A stretch of DNA of 64,000 bases from Dugong dugon (lineage: Eukaryota > Chordata > Mammalia > Sirenia > Dugongidae): contig CM057462.1 of the NCBI GenBank assembly GCA_030035585.1, positions 68,296,734 to 68,360,733 on the forward strand. Reading direction: 5' to 3'. This document shows, one piece after another, positions 10,521 to 21,481 of this stretch. The notes beneath the pieces are model-generated. The model ran no database searches and was not told the origin of the DNA. It was given only the letters and a program-made list of their open reading frames with translations. The translations under genes and the position numbers were made by a program. The stretch's first letter is position 1; each line of letters begins with the position of its first letter.

Positions 10521-11838
10521 TCCTTGTGCAGATCTGTATCTCCCCCTAGTAATGCTTGATGGCTCCACGCCGGCTCTCGCCCCAACATACCATGGCTTGG
10601 CCAGACAGACTGGCCCTGCCCGCCACCCCCTCCCTTATTCTGGCTCCTCAGAACCTTGTCCTAAGCCCTAGGTTTTGGGTACCAACCAGAGAAAAGGTAA
10701 ACCCTTCCTAGGTATGGCTGAGTCCTACCTCCCTGCAATGTTGAGATCTAAAGAACATGGAAGAGACTTTTTGAACCTCATTCAGAGCAAGAGGGAAAAA
10801 ATAAAAAGCAGGTTTAATGTCTATAGACAACAGGCCAAAACATATCTCAAAGGACTCTGCCCCCTGGGTCAAGAAGAAAGTCTCCAAGCCAGAGAAACAG
10901 AGTAATTCAGGCCAGACTGGGCTGGGACCTGGCTGTCTCCAGCTACCTTTGCTCCATTCCAGGGCCCTCCAGGCAGAGATGGGGTCATTTAAGGGGCCCT
11001 TCTGGGGAGGTGAGAGGTGCCAGGAGATGAAGCCAGAAACATACTGCCTTATTCAAGTATGGGAAAAATATAGTGCAGGGAGCTTAATGACAATCCCAGG
11101 CAAAATTCCAGAAGTTCCTTTTCTAAGCAGGGATTACTGGGAGCCAAGATGGGTTTACTTAGGGCAAGGCATGCCTAACTCCCCACACTTCTCATGCAGG
11201 AAGGGTGATTAGAGAAAGTTTGGGGAAAAGGACCACATACTCAGAATATATAAACAAGACTTCACTGTTTATAAGAAGAACTGCACTGAGGAAGAAAGGA
11301 GAGAGCTCCCTGGGCAAGGATGGTGATCTGCCACACCCCAGCTCCTTACATATCAAAATTATAGGCTTCGTTTAATAGCCAAGTAAACCCAAAAGTGCTG
11401 CTAAAATTTGCCTTGTGGTCAGCAGTGGAGGAGGGGCTTGGAACACTCAAGTGAGGAAGATGAGACATCCTGAGTGATGGATTCTGATACATAACATTTG
11501 AGAGAAAGTTGTAGCATTTGTTCAATAAAACATTTAGTATCTAGAAAGGGGCTACAGAGTTTGTTCAGGACAATAAAAGATTAAGAATCTCTTAGAATGC
11601 TTGACATGAAGGTCTGTGGATTAAGAAGGGGCTGATTTCCTGGTTAGGCACTGCTGGTATTGAGGTCAATTTTGCCATCAACGAGACTTGTGAAATGCCT
11701 CTCACACATATCTTTGAGGGTAAATGGAGAAATATAGACCAAATCTTTGGGTAGCTCAGCCTTCTTACCGGTGGTTGAACCCTTCTGCCCAGGGTAGAAA
11801 ATAGTCATTGATTCTTTTGGATGGAGTTCTGCTTCTGT
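10521..11838. other. Noncoding DNA, no gene recognised
   Basis: Mostly unique-looking sequence. Open frames up to 143 codons (10240-10671) and 131 codons (10817-11212) on the plus strand show no recognisable domain and fit chance. No repeat family could be assigned. Confidence 0.4.
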
Positions 11839-12040
11839 AAGGAGCCCTGGTGGTGCAGTGGTTAAGCACTTGGCTGCTAACCGAACGGTTGGTGATTTGA
11901 ACCCACCAGCCACTTCGCCCGAGAAAGATGTGGCAGTCTTCTTCCTTATGGAAGAAGATTATAGCCTTGGAAACCCTATAGGGCAGTTCTACTCTGTCCT
12001 GTAGCGTCGCTATGAGTTGGAATTGACTCGATGGCAATGG
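11839..12040 (+). mobile_element. AfroSINE (longer subtype)
   Basis: Plus-strand AfroSINE starting GGAGCCCTGGTGGTGCAG-like, with the extra middle block (GAGAAAGATGTGGCAGTC) and the RTE-like tail ending GATGGCAATGG. It is flanked by a decayed 13-bp target duplication (11826-11838 and 12041-12053, about 11 of 13 identical). Confidence 0.92.
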
Positions 12041-12295
12041 GTTCTGCCGCCGTTATGACCCAGAGCATTAAGCTGTTTATCTTCCATAAACTTTCACTGG
12101 TGTTTGCTATGGGCAAGTCCTATACAGAGGGCAGGGTGCAGAAGAATTCCCATCCTACTGGGGCTCCTGGTCTCATATGTGAGAAGAGAACCCCAGTGGA
12201 TTTCCCGTGGTCCTGAGATTGGTCCTGCACTATCCTTCCCCTGCCCACATGGCACTTTTGTTTCTATTCCAGAGTCCGTGGACTAGAGGGGTTCA

Positions 12296-12350
12296 AAGTT
12301 CAGGCTACCCCCATTCTAGTCTCAGCTCTGCCCTTTACTAGTTGGGTAAT
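12296..12350 (+). mobile_element. MIR, left part (split by L1)
   Basis: Sense MIR text (AGCTCTGCCCTTTACTAG) ending at the L1 target duplication. It continues at 13999 after the L1. Confidence 0.75.
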
Positions 12351-13985
12351 ATTTCTTTTTTTTTTTAATTGTAATTTAGATGAAGGTTTACAGAACAAAT
12401 AGTTTCTCATTCAACAGTACACACAGTTTTATGACATTGGTTAACAACCCCATGACATGTTAACACTCTCCCCTCTTGACCTTGGGTTTCCTATGATCAG
12501 CTTTCCTCTCCCCTCCTGCCTTCTAGTCCTTGTCCCTGGGCTATTGTGCCCCATTAGTCTCATTTTGTTTTATGGGGCTGTCTAATCTTTGGCTGAAGTG
12601 TGAACCTTGGGAGTGACTTCATTACTGAGCTAAAACGGTGTCCGAGGGCCATACTCTTGGGGTTTCTCCAGTCTCTGTCAGGCCAGTAAGTCTGGTCTTT
12701 TTTTGTGAGTTAGAATTTTGTTCTACATTTTTCTCCAGCTCTGTCCAGGACCCTCTATTGTGATCCCCGTCAGGGCAGTCAGTGGTGGTAGCTGGGCACC
12801 ATCTAGTTGTACTGGGCTCAGTCTGGTGGAGGCCGTGGTAGTTGTGGTTCATTAGTCCTTTGGACTAATCTTTCCCTTGTATCTTATTTTCTTCATTCTC
12901 CCTTGCTCTTGAAGTGATGAGACCAGTGGAGTATCTTAGATGGCTGCTCACAGGCTTTTAAGGTCCCAGACGCTACTCACTAAGGTAGAATGTAGAACTT
13001 TTTCTTTATAAACTATGTTATGCCAATTGAGCTAGATGTTCCCCAAGACCATGGTCCCCACATCCCTCTGCCCAGAAATTCAGTCCCTCAGGGAGTTTGG
13101 ATGTGTCTATGGAGCTTCCATGACCTTGCCTTGTACAAGTTGTGCTGGCTTCCCCAGTATTGTGTACTGTCTTACCCTTCACCAAAGTTACCACTTATCT
13201 ATGGTCTACGTAGCATTTCCTTCCCCCGCCCGCCATCCCTCATAACCAACAAAGGTTGTTACTTTTTGTCTGTAAACCTTTTCATGAGTTTTTACAGTAG
13301 TGGTCTCATACAATATTTGTCCTTTTGTGATTGACTTATTTCACTCAGAATAATGTCCTCCAGATTCATCCACATTATGAGATGTTTCGCAGATTCATCA
13401 TTGTTCTTTAATAATCCTCCATTGTGTGTATGTACCATAGTTTGGTTATCCATTCATCTGTCTATGAGCATCTTGGTTGTTTCCATCTTTTTGCTATTGT
13501 GCACAATGCTGCAATGAACATGGGTGTGCATATGTCTATTTGTGTGATGGCTCTTATTTCTCTAGGATATATTCCCAGGAGTGGGATTGCTGGATCGTAT
13601 GGTATTTCTATTTCTAGCTTTCTAAGGAAGCGCCATATTGTTTTCCAAAATGGTTGTGTCATTTTGCATTCCCACCAGCAGTGCATAAAAGTTCCGATTT
13701 CCCTGCAGCCTCTCCAACATTGGTTGTTTCCGGTTTTTTTGACTGGTGCCAGTAATGCCGGGGTGAGATGGTATCTCATTGTGGTTTTGATGTGCATTTC
13801 TCTAACAGCTAGTGATCGCAAGCATTTCCTCATGTGTCTGTTGGCTGCTTGAATGTCTTCTTTGGTGAAGTGTCTGTTCATTTCCTTTGCCCATTTTTTA
13901 ACTGGATTATCTGTCTTTTTATTGTAGAGGTGTTGAATTTTCTTGTAGATTTTAGAGATTGGAACTTTTTCTGATTTGTAATGTC
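12351..13985 (-). mobile_element. L1 3' end (3' UTR plus ORF2 C-terminus), inserted in a MIR
   Basis: 5'-truncated L1 of the elephant type. On the minus strand the poly-A (T run at about 12355) is preceded by a roughly 1-kb 3' UTR and the last part of ORF2. Residues of the ORF2p C-terminal domain are readable at 13462-14007 ([20 protein letters not shown] and [20 protein letters not shown]). It is flanked by a perfect 13-bp target duplication CTAGTTGGGTAAT (12338-12350 and 13986-13998). The open C-terminal stretch of about 170 codons suggests moderate age. Confidence 0.95.
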
Positions 13986-13998
13986 CTAGTTGGGTAAT

Positions 13999-14090
13999 CC
14001 TGGACAAGTTACTTAATTAATCTGTGCCTCATTTTCTTTATATGAAAATGGGGATAATAATGGTGCCTAATTCGTAGGATTATAGCTCTG
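13999..14090 (+). mobile_element. MIR, right part (split by L1)
   Basis: Continues the MIR broken at 12350: GACAAGTTACTTAATTAATC, then GTGCCTCATTTTC and AATGGGGATAATAATGG. Confidence 0.8.
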
Positions 14091-16380
14091 ACTTTCATTT
14101 TTGACTCGTGACCTGCAGTAAGAAATACATTTTTACTTTAAGCCTAGTATACCCATGTATTCTGACATGTATACATATATGTGTATGTTTAACTGGGAAA
14201 AAAGTTTTCCAAACAACCTTTACCCTTAGTGCTGGTTGATGAACTATGGTATTTTCTATTCCATTACATTCTTTTATTAAAATACTAGTTAAGAGCCATT
14301 TAACCGATTTTACTATACACATGAGTCACCACCCAGAGTTTGAAAAACACTGGGTTAAACTCTATCCAGATAGTGTTGTGTTTTTCAGTTCCAAATGTTA
14401 CGATTTTCTTACACATGTCTCTTGTAAAGAGAACCATTTTCAAGGTAAGAGGTGTCCAGAAGAGGGTGACTAGGGTATTTTATTCAGTTGCTCCTTCTCT
14501 TCCTCCTGTTTCTCCCTCCATCTGGTAATTTCTGCATTTATTTTTTCACTCATTTACCAACTGTTTAAGTGCCTATTTCACCTGGAAAAGAGATTCCAGG
14601 GAGGAACGTGGGTACTGTATAAATCTTGTCAAAGAGGAACTAGACATATTCCTTACAGTTTCTAAGGCAGAACTGGGATTTCTGGGTGAAAATGTCAGGG
14701 AGGCAAATTGGAGGTCATCAAATAAGAAGTGTTTTCCAGCCCTGGGGGCTACTGTGAGACTACTCTCTGGAAGTGTGATTGGAAGTGAGAGAAGGGACTC
14801 CAGGAAGTGACTTTTACTATTGGGTTGAGGGTCAGTTGAGCTTGGTTCTTTACCCCACACTCCACTGAGCCTTGGGAGTCTCTTGAGTCATTGCTATTGT
14901 GTGCAGAAGAGGCCATGTAGTTGGGGTTCTCTACCCTCACCCTACATTCAAAGCAGCTTCACTTCTGTTTTATACAATGGGATTCTCCAAGTGGTTTTTT
15001 TTTTTTTTTTTTTTTAATCCCTAAACTAGGAGCTTATTACATCCCCATGAGTCTCAGAAGCAATCAGTTCAAGGATTCTGGGACTCAGTTTTTTCCTATA
15101 AAAACAAGCCCATTAAAATTATAGTGTAATTCTGTAGCCTTTGTTTTGCGCTCTCAAATCCAGATGTAATTGTGAGCAGGAGTTAAAGAATCACAAGTGT
15201 GGCAGGAAAACAGATTGAGCGGTTATTTTGTGTTGGTGGTTTTATTCTCCCCGTTTTTCTCTTCCCCACCCCCACTCCATTCTCCATTTTGAGCAGAGAG
15301 CTGCATCTTTGTGTTGCCTGCCTCAGGGGGTGCAGGTGAGGCCACTGAAATCAGAAGTCTGCAGACAACTGGCTTTTCAGGCTTTTGATGGAAAGCCTGA
15401 GTTTATTGACGGGATTGGGATTGAGCTGGGAGAAGGGTAGGAAGGAATGCGATGGGGAGAAAGGAATGTTATGGGTAGGTTTAAATCCTGGAAAGAGCTG
15501 GAAGGATCCCAGGTGGGTAGTGGCTGCATGGCTCCCCTTAGGGAGCCCGGACCCCAAGTAACCATGCTCCCTTGATCCACTGAAGCCACAGCACTGTCAG
15601 TTTTGGGGGTGGTGGGTATTTGGGGTTTAGAAAGAACCATTATGGAGTGAATTCTACAGTGTTTCTCAAATATTAATGTGCACATGAATCATCTGGTAAT
15701 CTTATTAAAGTGGAGATTCTTATTTAATAGTCCTAGGGTGGGTCCTGAGATTCTGCATTTCTAGCAAGCCCCCTAGAGATGTTGATGTTAGCAAGGAGCT
15801 AAAAGTGTCATTCCGTGTTTTCCAGGCACAACATAAGCCTCCTGGATTCTTGTACATCCTTAGGGAAGGGAGGACCCTCCCAATAATAAGAGAACTGGAA
15901 TTTCCCAACAACACAGCAAGAAAGGATACGCCATCAGTTTGAACTTAATTTGAAAGAATTTGCACACTTGGGTTTGTGATGGCAAATTTATAGCTGTCAC
16001 CCAGTTAAGTTGCATCTCCATGGGAATTCAATGGTTGTTAACTCCCTCTTGCTCCAGGGTTGAACTGGCTAAATGAGCATTCCCTGGGCTTTGTGCCCAT
16101 TGTTTGGGGTTTTCAGAGAAGCCCTGAGCTCAAAGGAGTGGCCTCTTCTTCCCCTCTCACCATCCCATTGTTTAAATCCTTATCTAGCTGCTTATTGCTT
16201 ATCCTAACTTCTTTGACTGGAATTTTATCTATTCCCTATCTTGGCCATGCTTGGGGCACAAAAGTCCATCTTTATGCTCTGTCACCCCTGACCCTAGCCA
16301 TGGGTAAGGGAGAAACCCAGGAGTCACAAAGGAACGCAGCCAGCTCCCCTCTTTGATGGTCTCTCTCTTTGTGGGAAGCT
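14091..16380. other. Noncoding DNA with a 21-bp T tract
   Basis: No gene or confident repeat family. A run of about 21 T lies at 14995-15015. Open frames of 60-100 codons on both strands (for example 14573-14860 and 15377-15685, minus) lack domains and splice context. Part of 15650-15770 resembles old dispersed repeat text but could not be assigned. Confidence 0.4.
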
Positions 16381-16391
16381 AAGCAGTGTTA

Positions 16392-16721
16392 TGCTTGGTA
16401 AAGTAGAGGGTCAGTGAAAAAGAGGAAGACCCTCAACGAGATGGATTGACACAGTAGCTGCAACAACTGGGCTCAAACATAACAATTGTGAGGATGGCGC
16501 AGGACCCAGCAGTGTTTCGTTCTGTTGTACGAACGAAGCAGTATCGCTATGAGTCGAAACCGACTCGAAGGCACCTAATAACAACACTATGGCTACCCCA
16601 GCTTTCTTTTGGTTACCATTCTCATTGTGTATCTTTTTCTACCTTTTTACTTGCAACTTTTTGCATGTTTGTGTTTTAGACGTGTTTGTTGTAAACTGAC
16701 TGGACGGTACCTAACAACAAC
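16392..16721 (+). mobile_element. Chimeric RTE 3' insertion with an embedded antisense L1 fragment
   Basis: From 16392 to about 16590 the sequence is the RTE 3' end, through GACTCGAAGGCACCTAATAA. About 16591-16696 is antisense L1 ORF2 (endonuclease region). Then 16697-16721 is a second RTE tail, GACTGGACGGTACCTAACAA. A near-perfect direct repeat AAGC(A/G)GTGTTA (16381-16391 and 16722-16732) encloses the whole, so it may have arrived as one event. Alternatively, an L1 fragment landed later in a tail-duplicated RTE. Confidence 0.7.
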
Positions 16722-16732
16722 AAGCGGTGTTA

Positions 16733-17069
16733 AGGTCAACTCTGCTTGTTTACCTGTTCATCTCCACTTCCTTTGCTTGCTTAATGTTCTACCTGGGAGT
16801 ACAGCTTATTTTGCAAAGAACAGACAAAAGGTCACCATTCCCAGACTAGCCCTCTGGGCAGTTACAGCCAATCTGAGAAAACTTATTGAAATTCTTAAAA
16901 TTCAAGAAATTCTTAGAAGAGACTTTCCCTTGTTTCCTAAGAGTATCTAAAAACACATTTGTAAAGGGAACATTTTGTAAATACTCCTTGCCTAGAAAAT
17001 AGCAGTATCTTGTATTTGCACAGCACTTCCAACTTTTCAAAGGGATCTAGCATTAATTAACCATCTACT
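16733..17069. other. Noncoding DNA, no feature recognised
   Basis: Single-copy-looking sequence between two RTE-related insertions. No gene or repeat identified. Confidence 0.45.
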
Positions 17070-17079
17070 AGTGCTGGGA

Positions 17080-17368
17080 AACAGTGTTGATTCCATAATA
17101 GAATTCTCCCCTTCCATGTGGGATGCCTGAGTTTGATTCCCAGCCAACGTACCTCATGCACAGCCACCACACATCTGACATGGCGAATGGCATTTTCTGA
17201 ACTAAGACGAACTAGGAAGAAAGGCCTGGTGAAGTGATTCTGAAAAACAGCCAATGAAAACCCTACAGACCACAATGGCCCAATCAGCAACTGATCATGG
17301 AAACAGGGCAGGAGTTTCCTTCTGTTGTGCATGGGGTCGCCAGGAAACACAGCAACTAACAACAACAC
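17080..17368 (+). mobile_element. tRNA-Gly-headed SINE with an RTE-derived body
   Basis: The first 70 bases resemble a tRNA-Gly(GCC) gene. The anticodon-arm region TAGAATTCTCCCCTTCCA is readable and the B-box is GTTTGATTCCC (consensus GGTTCGATTCC). Next come the RTE leader segment (ACTAGGAAGAAAGGCCTGG) and the RTE 3' tail ending ACTAACAACAAC. Flanking repeats A(G/C)TGCTGGGA at 17070-17079 and 17367-17376 mark the target duplication. It was probably mobilised by RTE enzymes. The A- and B-boxes would be the internal Pol III promoter. Confidence 0.85.
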
Positions 17369-17379
17369 TGCTGGGAGCA

Positions 17380-17450
17380 TTAGCTCATTTAGTCCTCCAA
17401 CAACCTTATGAGCTAGGATGACTTGTATTAGGATCCTTTATTTATTCTTC
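17380..17450 (-). mobile_element. MIR-like fragment
   Basis: Short antisense MIR text (GCTCATTTAGTCCTCCAACA, TTATGAGCTAGGATG). Weak. Confidence 0.4.
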
Positions 17451-17895
17451 CACAATACTTACACGAACGAACCTTACTGGTTTAACGAAAAACTGTAGAC
17501 ACAAGGGCAGACATGTTGATTCTGATCGTTGCAAGTTCTGTCGAAAGCTAGAACTCTGACTTGTTTGGCCATCAGGCACGCCACAGGGAGTTTTCTTACC
17601 CCTCTCCACGCCTATGGACCTATTTTAAAAGTGATAGGTGGGAAGTGCTGAGGTGTGGGGAGGGACCTTCTTTCCTTGGGCCTTCAGTGAGTCAGGGAGG
17701 TGTGGGGAGAGAGGGCTGGGGAATCCCATTCTACCACAGGAGTCTGAAGAGGCAAGAGATTTAGAACAAGGCTGTGCCCAAATTTGGAAACTGAGTGATA
17801 GGTCTTTTTCAGTAGCCTTGGTGTCAGGAGACCCAGAGTCAAGCTCAGCTCTTCTGTTGACCAGCCATGGGTCTCTGGCCAGAACTTCCAGGCTC

Positions 17896-18088
17896 TGTTG
17901 TTGTTGTTGTTAGTTGCCGTCAAGTTGATTCCAACTTATGGTGACCTCATGTGTACAGAGTAGAAATGCTGTGAAATTTCAGAAGCGGATCGCCAGGCCT
18001 GTCTTCTGAGGTGCCTCTGGGTGGGTTCCAACCATCAACTTTTCAACTAGTGGTCAAGCACTTAACAGTCTGTGCCGTCTAGGGACTT
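17896..18088 (-). mobile_element. AfroSINE (long, diverged type)
   Basis: Reverse-strand element: tail GTTGTTGTTGTTGTTAGTTG, the CAAGTTGATTCCAACTTATG segment, the middle GCGGATCGCCAGGCCTGTCT, and the tRNA-like head near 18060-18088. Confidence 0.88.
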
Positions 18089-18239
18089 TCTTCCAGACTC
18101 TAAGCCTCAGTTTCTTCTTCAGGAAAATGGAGTTGTCGAGTGGGATTCTGTCTAATGTCTGAGACTGCTCTGATCTTCTGGGCTTGAGAAGGGAAATAAC
18201 TCCCCTGTCTGAGAGTCTGTGACCTATTTTCTTTATAAA

Positions 18240-18400
18240 TATAAAACACACATTGGGGGACATTCTGTGCTAGGAGGTAGGGATACAGCAATGAGCAAGA
18301 CAAATACAGTCCTTAGACCTTGCTCTCTCATGGAGCTGACAGAATGTCAGGAAAAGCAGACACTGAACAAATAATTAAACAGTTACTGTTTCACTGAGGT
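18240..18400 (+). mobile_element. L2 fragment
   Basis: Typical L2 phrases: GGGATACAGCAATGAGCAAG, TCATGGAGCTGACAGAATG, and GACACTGAACAAATAATTAA. Old mammalian LINE. Confidence 0.6.
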
Positions 18401-19329
18401 TAGACCTGGGATGAAATGACGAGAAGGAGCCAGCACGTGAAGGGCAGAACAGAGTTCCAAGCAACGGGGACAACAAGTGCAAAGGTCCATACGCAGGAAC
18501 AAGATTGCCATGTTGCCATGTTGGTAGGACAGAATGAAGCCCACGTGGCAATATGATAAGGGGAAATCGATGGGCAGTGATATATCTTTCATAGTCTGGC
18601 TTAGGCTACTGAGTCCTGTTTGCAGGCAGAAGACTGGATAAGGTGAGCTTTCCTGCTCCAAGACCTTCTGTTTCTTCTCCCTTGGCAGTGAGGACCCTAC
18701 CTACCCCATCACATACACAACAGCACTGGGGAGCCTTGGCTACAGCCGGGCAGGGCCTGCTGCTCTCCAGCCAGAGCTTTGTGGCAATTATTTAAAGCAA
18801 GAAAAATTCTGTTCTTCTCCCCCCACTCCCACTGGTGGGGGGAACTTAGGGGCTCGCCCGAGGAAAGGAAGCACTGCTTCCTGGTTTATGTTGAGATGGG
18901 AAAGACCTGCCCAAGAACAATGGCGTTTTTGTAAAACACCACTTTGTTCTGGTGAGACCTGGAGGGGGTTTCCTTCGGGACCCAGCCTGGTCCCACTGCC
19001 CCAGACCTGCCAACCACAACAGCAACATGGAGTACTCTCTCGGACCAGTCTTTTATCTGAGACACTTGCTCACGCACAGCCCTGAATGCTTAACCCTTCA
19101 GACCCCACTCTGATGAGGCAGCAGCATCTCAGGTCTCCAGGAGGTCTTCCTGGAGATCCCAGATACCATGCTGGCCAGCAGAATCAAGGCTGACTCGATG
19201 GGGGAATTGATAGCCAGTTTGACATTCTCTGGTTTTCCATTTGAAGGAACCTTCTGGAAAAAGGGCTCAGACCGTTTTTGAGTCTCCCATCTCAAAAAAA
19301 TTTATAAAGAACCAGAGTCAGAAGGTCAT
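18401..19329. other. Noncoding DNA, no gene recognised
   Basis: GC-moderate sequence, possibly partly an L2 body near 18400-18560. No coding exon or other repeat was supported. Confidence 0.4.
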
Positions 19330-19460
19330 CCTTTACAAGTGGGAAAACTGAGGCAGAGAAAAGGAAATGAGTTTCCCAAGGCCACACAGAGAGTTAGTGG
19401 TGGAACCAAGGCTAAGATCCAGGCTTCTGACCCTCAGACCAGTGCTGTTTTCACATACTG
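19330..19460 (-). mobile_element. MIR fragment
   Basis: Antisense MIR core: GTGGGAAAACTGAGGCAGAG, AAGGCCACACAGAGAGTTAG, GATCCAGGCTTCTGACCC. Confidence 0.7.
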
Positions 19461-19879
19461 TTCTGCTCTACAGGACGTTGAAGTTTGGGGAGAGAAGAGA
19501 AGAAAGTCTATATTGGAAGGGCAGACATGTTTGTGGGCCCAGAATTCCTGGTGAGAAGTGGGGAGGGAGAAGAGTATATGATGTTGGGAACTGGGCTTCT
19601 TGATGTCACGGGCAGTAGGGGTTGACTCCTGTAACCACTCCTGTGTTTTGTAGGCGTGCATGGCTCTTTCTCTGTGAATGGCTAAATGGATCGATTTAGT
19701 GAAGCAATCACATTGGTTCAGAGGGGGACATTAATAGGAAGTGAATGAGTGTATCATTATATAGTCAGAACAATAAGTTGGAAGAAATTTGCTTTTCTCA
19801 ATCTGTTGTTTTCACATTTTGCCTGGCATACAAACAGGCACAGGTTAACAACAAAAGTTTCTCATCCTAATGAAGAGGT

Positions 19880-20640
19880 AAGGTGGTGATAAATGTGGCA
19901 GTGACAGTATTGGTGGTGATGGGGTGTTTATGGTGGTGGTGGTATTGGTGACAACTATGTGATGGTTATAGTGATGGTGTTGTTGCTGTTAGTACCATGT
20001 TTAGTGGTGTTGACTGTAGTTATGGTGACATTGATGATGACTATGGTGGTGGTGATACTCATGATGGTGTTTGTAGTGTCGGGTTTAATGGTGTTGATTA
20101 TTATGGTAATGATGGAAGCAATGTGGTAGCGTGACGGTGATGGTATTGACTATGGCAGTGGGTAATGCTAATAGTGATAGTGATGGGCACAATGATGTTG
20201 GTACTGGTGATAGTGGTAACGGTGATGGTGTTTGTGTTGCAAATGATGGTCGTATTTTTGGTGGTAAAATGACAATTATCTTGGTTGGTGGGGGCAGTGA
20301 TGGTGGCATAAGTATAAGGATGGTGTAGGTGTTGTTGATAAAATGACTTTACGATAGTTTTAGTGATGATGGTGATATGGGTGTCAGTGCTTGTGACGGT
20401 AATGTTTTTGATGGTATTGGTGATACTTGCCTGTCTTGGTTGGTGAAAGTGATAGAGGTGGCAGCAGTGTGGGTGTTGGTGTCAATAGTGAACAGGATAG
20501 TAGCATTGTATCATTATCATGGCTGATGATAGTGGTGATAGTGGCAGTGGTCACAGTGATAGTGGCAATAATAGTGGGCATGTTGATGGTGACAGGGTTG
20601 ATGACCACGATGGTGGTGATTACACTGATAATGGTGCCAC
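19880..20640. repeat. Degenerate TGG/TGA trinucleotide-type satellite
   Basis: About 760 bp built from irregular permutations of GTG, ATG, GTT and TGA triplets (for example GTGGTGGTGATACTCATGAT). The plus strand is nearly devoid of C, a strong strand asymmetry. Open frames through it are artefacts of the triplet structure. Confidence 0.9.
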
Positions 20641-20853
20641 CTTTGGCTGTGACCCCTAGATTACATAAGCTATCCCTATGCTGTCCTCTCTGGAGCTGAA
20701 AGTATGCTGGATGTGGGAAAAATGGATCACCACTTTCTCTCAAAGGCTTCCTCCCCACTTGCTGCATTCCTGCAGAGGGTCAGTCCTCTGTGCAGGAGGA
20801 GATGGCTATCTTTTTGGCATCAGTGGGGATGGCGCTAAGAAAAAGGCTGTTAC

Positions 20854-20991
20854 TGGGAAAGTGGAAAGGGAGGGAGGCTCTGGAGAGCTGAGCTCTAGGG
20901 GGAAGGTCTTCGAGGGCATGCTGATGGTGGGGGCCACACTGGGCGGCAGGAAGGCAGTGGTGGCCGTGCAGGGGCTCACGTAGCTGGCAGA
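20854..20991 (-). other. Candidate host coding exon (138 bp), unidentified
   Basis: On the minus strand a 46-codon open stretch begins SASYVSPCTATTAFLPP and is Pro/Ser/Thr-rich. It is preceded by an AG at 20992-20993 and followed by GTAACA, whose GT is at 20852-20853. Length is a multiple of three and both ends are in phase 0. Third codon positions are strongly G/C (for example TAC GTG AGC CCC TGC ACG GCC ACC), unlike the surroundings. The polypyrimidine tract is weak and I do not recognise the protein. It may be a low-complexity chance frame. Confidence 0.22.
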
Positions 20992-20999
20992 CTGAGAGG

Positions 21000-21400
21000 G
21001 CTGTGCTTCCTGATGATTCAGCAGAGCAGGCTGGGACTGATTCTCCTGACTAATATGTCTTTTCTCTAGGATTAGCTCACTCAGCTCTGGCTGGAAAAGG
21101 GGGAGGGAGACTGCCTTTCTCATCCCCCCAGGCTAAGGGGCCCTTGGGAGGCCCAGTCAGAATGTAGGAGCCCCAGCAGGGCCAGTAACTGATCCTGTAC
21201 GTCCCTGACCTCATTCCCAATGGGCCTCCATTTGACCGACAGGGAGTCAGGCTCATCAGGTGTCGTGGGATCAAGCTCCCCTAACCGTGCCTCAGACTCA
21301 TTCTACATGACTGCTTTACCCTGTGTCTAAATCCCAGCTCTGCTATGCAAAAAGCAACATAACCTGGGAGTTAAGAGGGTAAAACTCCAGAGACAGAAAT
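21000..21400. other. Noncoding DNA, no feature recognised
   Basis: GC-moderate sequence next to the candidate exon. An open frame spans much of 20806-21123 on the minus strand, but no second exon could be supported. Confidence 0.4.
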
Positions 21401-21404
21401 TCTG

Positions 21405-21481
21405 TCCTTTTCTCTCTCTCTCCCTTCTCTCCCTCCCTTCCTCCTTCCCTTCCTTCCTTCCCTCCTTCCCCTCCCTTCCTT
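21405..21481. repeat. Pure polypyrimidine tract (CT/CCTT)n
   Basis: About 77 consecutive C/T bases on the plus strand, made of CTCT and CCTT units with mirror-like arrangement. The complement is pure purine. Confidence 0.95.

Noticed and set aside
10240-10671. 143-codon open frame on plus
   Set aside because: Overlaps MIR-like text and shows no known motif.
13020-13852. Plus-strand open frames (104 and 142 codons) at 13020-13334 and 13424-13852
   Set aside because: They are antisense to the L1 ORF2/3' UTR; the same frames recur over the 40.8-41.5 kb and 57.2 kb L1s.
17080-17155. A tRNA-Gly gene
   Set aside because: It is the diverged head of a SINE. The rest is RTE-derived, with mismatches in the arms, so it is not a functional tRNA gene.
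20384-20767. 127-codon Thr/Ile-rich frame on minus
   Set aside because: It is a reading of the TGG/TGA satellite, not a gene.
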